From a bacterium (GTDB lineage: Bacteria > Electryoneota > RPQS01): a stretch of 64,000 nt of DNA. A model generated the notes under the pieces. It saw only the letters and a list, made by a program, of their open reading frames with translations. It had not been told where the DNA came from and made no database searches. A program made the position numbers and the translations under genes. Shown piece after piece: positions 59,889 through 64,000 of the stretch. Position 1 is the stretch's first letter; every line of letters begins with the position of its first letter. The DNA is taken from contig DASXUQ010000005.1 of the NCBI GenBank assembly GCA_036504735.1, forward strand, positions 279,377 to 343,376, written 5' to 3'.

Positions 59889-61430
59889 TTACTCCCACTC
59901 CACCGTAGCCGGCGGCTTGGAGGTGATATCATACGTCACGCGATTGATCCCCCGCACTTCGTTGGCGATGCGGCTCGCCGCGCGTGACAACAAGTCGTAA
60001 GGAAGCCGCGTAAAGTCCGCGGTCATAAAATCGTCCGTGTCCACGGCGCGCAGCACGCAGGCGTTTGCGTAGGTTCGCATGTCGCCCATCACGCCCACCG
60101 CCTTCACCGGAAGCAGCACCACGAAGGCCTGCCGCGTCTTGCGGTACCAGTCCGCGCGCCGCAATTCGCTGATAAAAATCGCATCGGCCTCGCGCAGCAG
60201 ATCGCAGCGCTCCCGTGTGACCTCGCCCAGCACTCGCACGGCCAAACCCGGCCCCGGGAAGGGATGACGGTGCAGGATCGTATCCGGCAACCCCAGCAGC
60301 CGGCCCACCTCGCGCACTTCATCCTTGAACAGTTCCCGCAGCGGCTCGATCAACTTGAGATGCAGCGTATCCGGCAAACCACCTACGTTGTGGTGCGACT
60401 TGATCGTCGCCGAAGGTCCGCGCACCGACACGCTCTCGATCACATCCGGATAGATCGTTCCCTGCGCCAGAAACTGCACGCCATCGAGATCCTTCGCTTC
60501 CCGCTGGAACACGTCAATGAAGGTTTTGCCAATGATCTTCCGCTTGCGCTCCGGCTCGGTGACGCCTTTCAATTCACGGAAGAACTCCTCGGACGCATCC
60601 ACCACGCGCACCTGAATGTGCTCGTGACCGGCCAGCAGTTCTTCGATCTCCTCGCGCTCGCCTTTGCGGCCCAGCCCCGTATCCACATACAGGCTGATAA
60701 GCTGCTTGCCGATAGCCTTGCCGACCAGCGCCGCCACCACCGTGGAATCCAGTCCGCCCGACGTCGCGCAAATCACCCGTGACGCGCCGACCGCCGTGCG
60801 GATCTCCTTCACCGCCTGCTCGACAAACGATTCCATGGACCAGCCGCCCGCGCAGCCGCACACGTTCACCGCAAAGTTGCGCAGCAGATCCGCGCCGCGC
60901 GGAGTGTGCGTCACTTCGGGATGGAACTGCACGCCGAACACCGGACGCTCGCGGTGCGCCACCGCAGCGACGATTCCTGCGCCGCTGCCCGCGATCTGCA
61001 CCAGCGGTTCGCGCACATCGGAAATATGGTCGCCGTGATTCATCCACACGGCCATCGAGTCGCCCAGTCCGCGCCACACGCCGCCGTCGCCCTGCAACGC
61101 AATCGTCGCGGGTCCGTATTCACCCTGCGCTCCGGGCGAAACCGGTGACCCGAAGTGCTGCCCAATGAGCTGCATGCCGTAGCAGATGCCCAGCACCGGA
61201 ATGCCGCCGTTCAATAATTCGGGGTCCGGATGCGGCGAGCCTTCCTCGATCACGCTCGACGGACCGCCGGAAAGCACGATGCCTTTGGTCTCCGCCGTCA
61301 GCACGTCTTCGCGCTTGGCGTTGAAGGGGAGAATCTCACAATAGATGCCGAATTCGCGCAGACGGCGCGCAATAAGCTGAGTGGTCTGGCCGCCGAAATC
61401 GAGAACCACGATGCGCTCGGAGTGTTTCAC
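59889..61430 (-). CDS. guaA: GMP synthase (glutamine-hydrolysing)
   Basis: GuaA (513 residues) converts XMP to GMP. The glutaminase domain has VLDFGGQTTQLIARRLREFG, GICYGMQLIGQHFG (nucleophile Cys) and GVQFHPEVTHTPRG. The ATP-pyrophosphatase domain has ATSGGLDSTVVAALVGKAIG, and the dimerisation domain has LREADAIFISELR and the terminal NRVTYDITSKPPATVEWE. Its GTG start at 61430 overlaps the surE stop. Confidence 0.97.
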   Translation of the reverse strand: MKHSERIVVLDFGGQTTQLIARRLREFGIYCEILPFNAKREDVLTAETKGIVLSGGPSSVIEEGSPHPDPELLNGGIPVLGICYGMQLIGQHFGSPVSPGAQGEYGPATIALQGDGGVWRGLGDSMAVWMNHGDHISDVREPLVQIAGSGAGIVAAVAHRERPVFGVQFHPEVTHTPRGADLLRNFAVNVCGCAGGWSMESFVEQAVKEIRTAVGASRVICATSGGLDSTVVAALVGKAIGKQLISLYVDTGLGRKGEREEIEELLAGHEHIQVRVVDASEEFFRELKGVTEPERKRKIIGKTFIDVFQREAKDLDGVQFLAQGTIYPDVIESVSVRGPSATIKSHHNVGGLPDTLHLKLIEPLRELFKDEVREVGRLLGLPDTILHRHPFPGPGLAVRVLGEVTRERCDLLREADAIFISELRRADWYRKTRQAFVVLLPVKAVGVMGDMRTYANACVLRAVDTDDFMTADFTRLPYDLLSRAASRIANEVRGINRVTYDITSKPPATVEWE

Positions 61431-62200
61431 GCCTGCACTCCGGTTTTCAGATCAAGCGGCCACGCCTGCAATTCTTTCATAAACTCGTAATGGGTAAAAT
61501 CCAGCCGGATGGGCGTCACCGTCACATAACCTTCGTGCAGCGCCGTACCGTCGGTTTCCGTTTCGGTGAGCGGCACCTTGTCCCCATCCATCCAATAGTA
61601 GGTTCTGCCGCGCGGATCGGCCCGCTTCAAGAAGGTCTCCTGAAACCGCGCCCGCCCCTGCCGCACCACGCGAATGCCCTTGATTTCACACAGCGGCAGC
61701 GCCGGCACGTTCACATTCAAAAAGGTATCCGGCGGCAAAGCATTCCGGGTGAGCACTTCTGCCATATGTCGCGCAACGGTCCCCGCGTCGCCGAATTCCC
61801 GGGAGGTAAACGACGACAGTGAAACGGCAATCGAGGGGATGTCGTTGATCGTGCCTTCCGTTGCCGCGGACACCGTGCCGGAATAAATTACGGAGATCCC
61901 TGTATTCTCGCCGCGATTGATTCCCGAAATCACCATATCGGGCCGTTCAGGCATTAATTCGGTCAGCGCCAACTTCACGCAGTCGGCGGGAAATCCGCTG
62001 ATCGCCCATGTGTGGTCCGCGCCATCAAGTTTCCACGGAAACAGCCGGATCGGATCGGCCAGCGTGATCGCATGCCCCACCGCCGACTGCTCGCGGTCCG
62101 GCGCGACCACCCAGATTTCTCCAAAACCCTGTAGGGCTTTCACCAGCGCGTGCAATCCCGGAGACTGAATTCCGTCATCGTTCGACAGCAGAACTCTCAC
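61427..62200 (-). CDS. surE: 5'/3'-nucleotidase SurE
   Basis: SurE (257 residues) is a metal-dependent nucleoside monophosphate phosphatase of the stationary phase. It begins MRVLLSNDDGIQSPGLHALV with the metal-binding DD pair and has VVAPDREQSAVGHAITL, VISGINRGENTG, YSGTVSAATEG and LNVNVPAL. The GTG start overlaps the accD stop; the stop overlaps guaA by four bases. Confidence 0.96.
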   Translation of the reverse strand: MRVLLSNDDGIQSPGLHALVKALQGFGEIWVVAPDREQSAVGHAITLADPIRLFPWKLDGADHTWAISGFPADCVKLALTELMPERPDMVISGINRGENTGISVIYSGTVSAATEGTINDIPSIAVSLSSFTSREFGDAGTVARHMAEVLTRNALPPDTFLNVNVPALPLCEIKGIRVVRQGRARFQETFLKRADPRGRTYYWMDGDKVPLTETETDGTALHEGYVTVTPIRLDFTHYEFMKELQAWPLDLKTGVQA

Positions 62201-63066
62201 GCGTTTTCCGCCTTGCCGGTCATGAAGAAACTCAAAATGGTAATGAGCGTGGGCCGGATGTCGCCGCGCGATACAATGCGGTCCAGGAAGCCCTTATCCA
62301 GCAGGAACTCGCTGCGCTGAAATCCCGGCGGCAGATCCTGTCCAATCGTCTGTTTGATCACGCGCGGTCCGGCAAAACCGATCAGCGCTCCCGGCTCGGC
62401 AAGATTGACGTCGCCCAGCATTGAAAAGCTCGCGGTCGTTCCGCCCGTCGTCGGATTGGTCAGAATCGAAATGTACGGCAACCCCGCGTCGGAAAGCTCC
62501 ACCAGCTTTACGCTGGTCTTCGCCATCTGCATCAGCGAGATCATCCCTTCCTGCATTCGCATACCGCCGGAGCGCGAAATCACGATCAACCCGCGCTTCT
62601 CGGCAATCGCCTTGTCCACCGCGCGCGCCAGCTTTTCGCCCACCACGCTGCCCACGCTGCCGCCCATGAACACGAACTCCATGATCGCCAGCACCGCGGG
62701 AATCTCTCCTACCGTACAGGTGCCGATGGTCACCGCTTCATTCTTGCCGGTCTTCTTGGTCGACGCGGTCAGACGGTCGCTGTATTTCATCTGGTCGCGG
62801 AAACCGAGAGGATCCATCGACTTCAAATCATGCTCGAATTCCTGCCAGCTCCCTTCGTCGGCGATGATGCCGATGTATTTGTCGCTGGGCATAGGAAAAT
62901 GGAAATTGCATTTCGGACAGACCAGCAGCCGCTTTTCCAGTTCGCGATTGAAGACGATTTCGCCGCAGCTCTCGCACTTCACCCAAAGATTGTCGGAGGT
63001 CGTCGTTTTCTTGTTGGGCTGTGGCACCACGCCCGTGCGATCCCGCTTAAACCATTCCAGAGCCAT
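62197..63066 (-). CDS. accD: Acetyl-CoA carboxylase carboxyltransferase subunit beta
   Basis: AccD (289 residues) carries the zinc ribbon and half of the carboxyltransferase active site that makes malonyl-CoA. The ribbon is WVKCESCGEIVFNRELEKRL then LVCPKC. The carboxylase fold shows MEFVFMGGSVGSVVGEKLAR, SRSGGMRMQEGMISLMQMAK and TTGGTTASFSMLGDVNLAEP. The partner accA is not in the window. It begins four bases after rimI. Confidence 0.96.
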   Translation of the reverse strand: MALEWFKRDRTGVVPQPNKKTTTSDNLWVKCESCGEIVFNRELEKRLLVCPKCNFHFPMPSDKYIGIIADEGSWQEFEHDLKSMDPLGFRDQMKYSDRLTASTKKTGKNEAVTIGTCTVGEIPAVLAIMEFVFMGGSVGSVVGEKLARAVDKAIAEKRGLIVISRSGGMRMQEGMISLMQMAKTSVKLVELSDAGLPYISILTNPTTGGTTASFSMLGDVNLAEPGALIGFAGPRVIKQTIGQDLPPGFQRSEFLLDKGFLDRIVSRGDIRPTLITILSFFMTGKAENA

Positions 63067-63070
63067 GCGG

Positions 63071-63589
63071 CTATTTCTCCTCTGTTTTCGACCCGGTCTC
63101 TCCGGCCATCACCTCGTCCGTCACTGGGGCGGCAATCTCCGGCATCGCACAATGCATCACCAGAGCGTCCTCGCCGTCACCATAATATTTCTTCCGCACC
63201 GACAGCGGCTTGAATCCGAACCGCTCATACAGCGCCTGCGCCGGGGTATTGGTCACGCGCACTTCCAGAAACATGTCGCGCATTCCCTGCTTCTGCCCTT
63301 CGGCAACCAGGTACGACAGCAGTTTCGATCCTACGCCCTTGCGGTGCATCTCCTCGGCCACGGCCACATTCAGAATATGAATCTCGTCGATCACCCACTG
63401 CGTAATGATGTAGCCGACCACATGGCCATCCACCATCGCCACCCAGTTGTTCGGCGAAAAACTCATGATCTCCAGAAAGCTCGCAGCGGACCACGGGTCC
63501 TTGTAGACGGCCTTCTCGATCTTCAGAATAGCCGCAAAATGATCGGGCGTCAGCGTTACGAGCGTAATGTCAGGCTTTGAGTTGTCCAT
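63071..63589 (-). CDS. rimI: Ribosomal-protein-alanine N-acetyltransferase (RimI-type GNAT)
   Basis: A 172-residue GNAT acetyltransferase of the RimI group, which acetylates the N-terminal alanine of S18. It has DPWSAASFLEIMS, HILNVAVAEEMHRKGVGSKL (acetyl-CoA loop R-x-x-G-x-G) and TNTPAQALYERFGFKPLSVR followed by KKYYGDGEDALVM. The ATG at 63589 has GGGA five bases upstream and overlaps the folP stop by 20 bases. A tail of ~25 residues follows the domain. Substrate is assigned by family only. Confidence 0.88.
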   Translation of the reverse strand: MDNSKPDITLVTLTPDHFAAILKIEKAVYKDPWSAASFLEIMSFSPNNWVAMVDGHVVGYIITQWVIDEIHILNVAVAEEMHRKGVGSKLLSYLVAEGQKQGMRDMFLEVRVTNTPAQALYERFGFKPLSVRKKYYGDGEDALVMHCAMPEIAAPVTDEVMAGETGSKTEEK

Positions 63590-64000
63590 GGATTTCCCGG
63601 AAGCGATCAAGAATATCCACTACCTGTTTGATTTCCCGCACGTCATGAACTCGTACCACGTCCGCGCCGTAGAGCGCCGCTATGGCCACTGCCGCTGCGG
63701 TTGAATACTGCCGCTGATCGGGCGGCAGGTGATTGAATTCTCCGGTAAACGCTTTGCGCGACGGTCCCGCCAGCACGCCCGCCGCCAGGGTCCGGAAACC
63801 GTCCAACCCGCCCAGCAAACGGTAGTTCTGCTCAAACGTTTTGCCGAAACCGATGCCCGGATCTACAAGGATTCTCGAGCGCGGAATTCCTGCTTGTAGG
63901 GCGATGCGCACGCCGTCCGCAAGGTAGTCTTCGATTTCACCGAACAGATCGCCGTACTGAGTATCCTGCTGCATCACCTTGGGCATGCCCCGCATGTGCA
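63570..64000 (-). CDS. folP: Dihydropteroate synthase, C-terminal part (5' end beyond window)
   Basis: The frame is open to the window edge, so about the last 143 residues are seen. FolP joins p-aminobenzoate to the pterin diphosphate in folate synthesis. The visible part has HMRGMPKVMQ, GIPRSRILVDPGIGFGKTFE (substrate loop), the LAAGVLAGPSRKAF segment and RVHDVREIKQVVDILDRFRE. The N-terminal half of the TIM barrel lies outside. Confidence 0.95.
   Translation of the reverse strand, partial: HMRGMPKVMQQDTQYGDLFGEIEDYLADGVRIALQAGIPRSRILVDPGIGFGKTFEQNYRLLGGLDGFRTLAAGVLAGPSRKAFTGEFNHLPPDQRQYSTAAAVAIAALYGADVVRVHDVREIKQVVDILDRFREIHGQLKA

Noticed and set aside
1-64000. Search for CRISPR arrays, insertion sequences, integrases, toxin-antitoxin or defence genes
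   Set aside because: No direct-repeat array, transposase, integrase or nuclease module was found; the gene content is housekeeping and envelope throughout.

Overview
The window is a chromosomal stretch of housekeeping and envelope genes from a Gram-negative bacterium. Lipid A genes (lpxA, an lpxC-fabZ fusion, lpxD), BamA, TamB, a Skp-like chaperone and a split heptose pathway (rfaE1/rfaE2) show an LPS outer membrane. The lpxC-fabZ fusion, a DUF4292-type lipoprotein and a histidine kinase whose H-box reads HQLGTPL are typical of the FCB superphylum (Bacteroidetes/Chlorobi/Fibrobacteres and uncultured relatives such as Zixibacteria or KSB1). That placement is inferred from gene content only. 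I see no CRISPR array, prophage or insertion sequence.

All protein genes except one lie on the minus strand, so transcription runs from high to low coordinates. Intergenic gaps are small, and many neighbours overlap by 4 to 11 nt (ATGA/GTGA junctions).

Layout in transcription order. (1) 63.6-52.1 kb: folP (cut by the window edge), rimI, accD, surE, guaA, glmS, a periplasmic binding-like protein, uppP, a class I amidotransferase, holA, an ECF sigma factor with a membrane-anchored partner, then a small Cys-rich protein and rdgB behind their own promoter. (2) 50.5-52.0 kb: the only plus-strand gene, an outer-membrane barrel candidate with its own promoter and a bidirectional terminator. (3) 50.4-46.3 kb: iscS, mnmA, panB, panC. 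(4) 46.3-38.6 kb: a GlmU-like uridylyltransferase without the acetyltransferase half, a secreted small protein, a LytR_C protein, rsfS with a histone-H1-like tail, argS, a PfkB kinase, mtnA and a TPR protein. (5) 38.6-22.5 kb: a long envelope cluster, uppS, a minimal FAD-binding protein, tamB, bamA, skp, lpxD, lpxC-fabZ, lpxA, a LipM-like transferase, dxr, rseP and a TPR protein. (6) 22.5-15.0 kb: DUF4292 lipoprotein, GT2 glycosyltransferase, histidine kinase, mltG, uvrD/pcrA, nadC, single-domain response regulator. (7) 15.0-10.6 kb: glgC, GH57 and galT (glycogen/galactose metabolism). (8) 10.4-0.7 kb: translation genes rplM, rpsI, rpsB, tsf, pyrH, frr, rfaE1, tRNA-Val, rfaE2, ffh, rpsP, khpA, rimM, trmD, rplS. 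(9) 0.6-0 kb: a cobalamin riboswitch controlling a truncated ECF transporter S component.

The points most worth a second look are: two probable CTG start codons (pyrH, rsfS); a tRNA-Val whose terminal A is also the first base of the rfaE2 start codon; an 18-nt hairpin module shared by the cobalamin riboswitch and the rpsB leader; an arginyl-tRNA synthetase with NVVS in place of its HIGH signature; low-complexity tails on RsfS and S2; and CTGAAA-unit repeat tracts in two intergenic gaps. No stretch longer than 300 bases lacks a gene. I found no convincing wholly new defence or mobile system.
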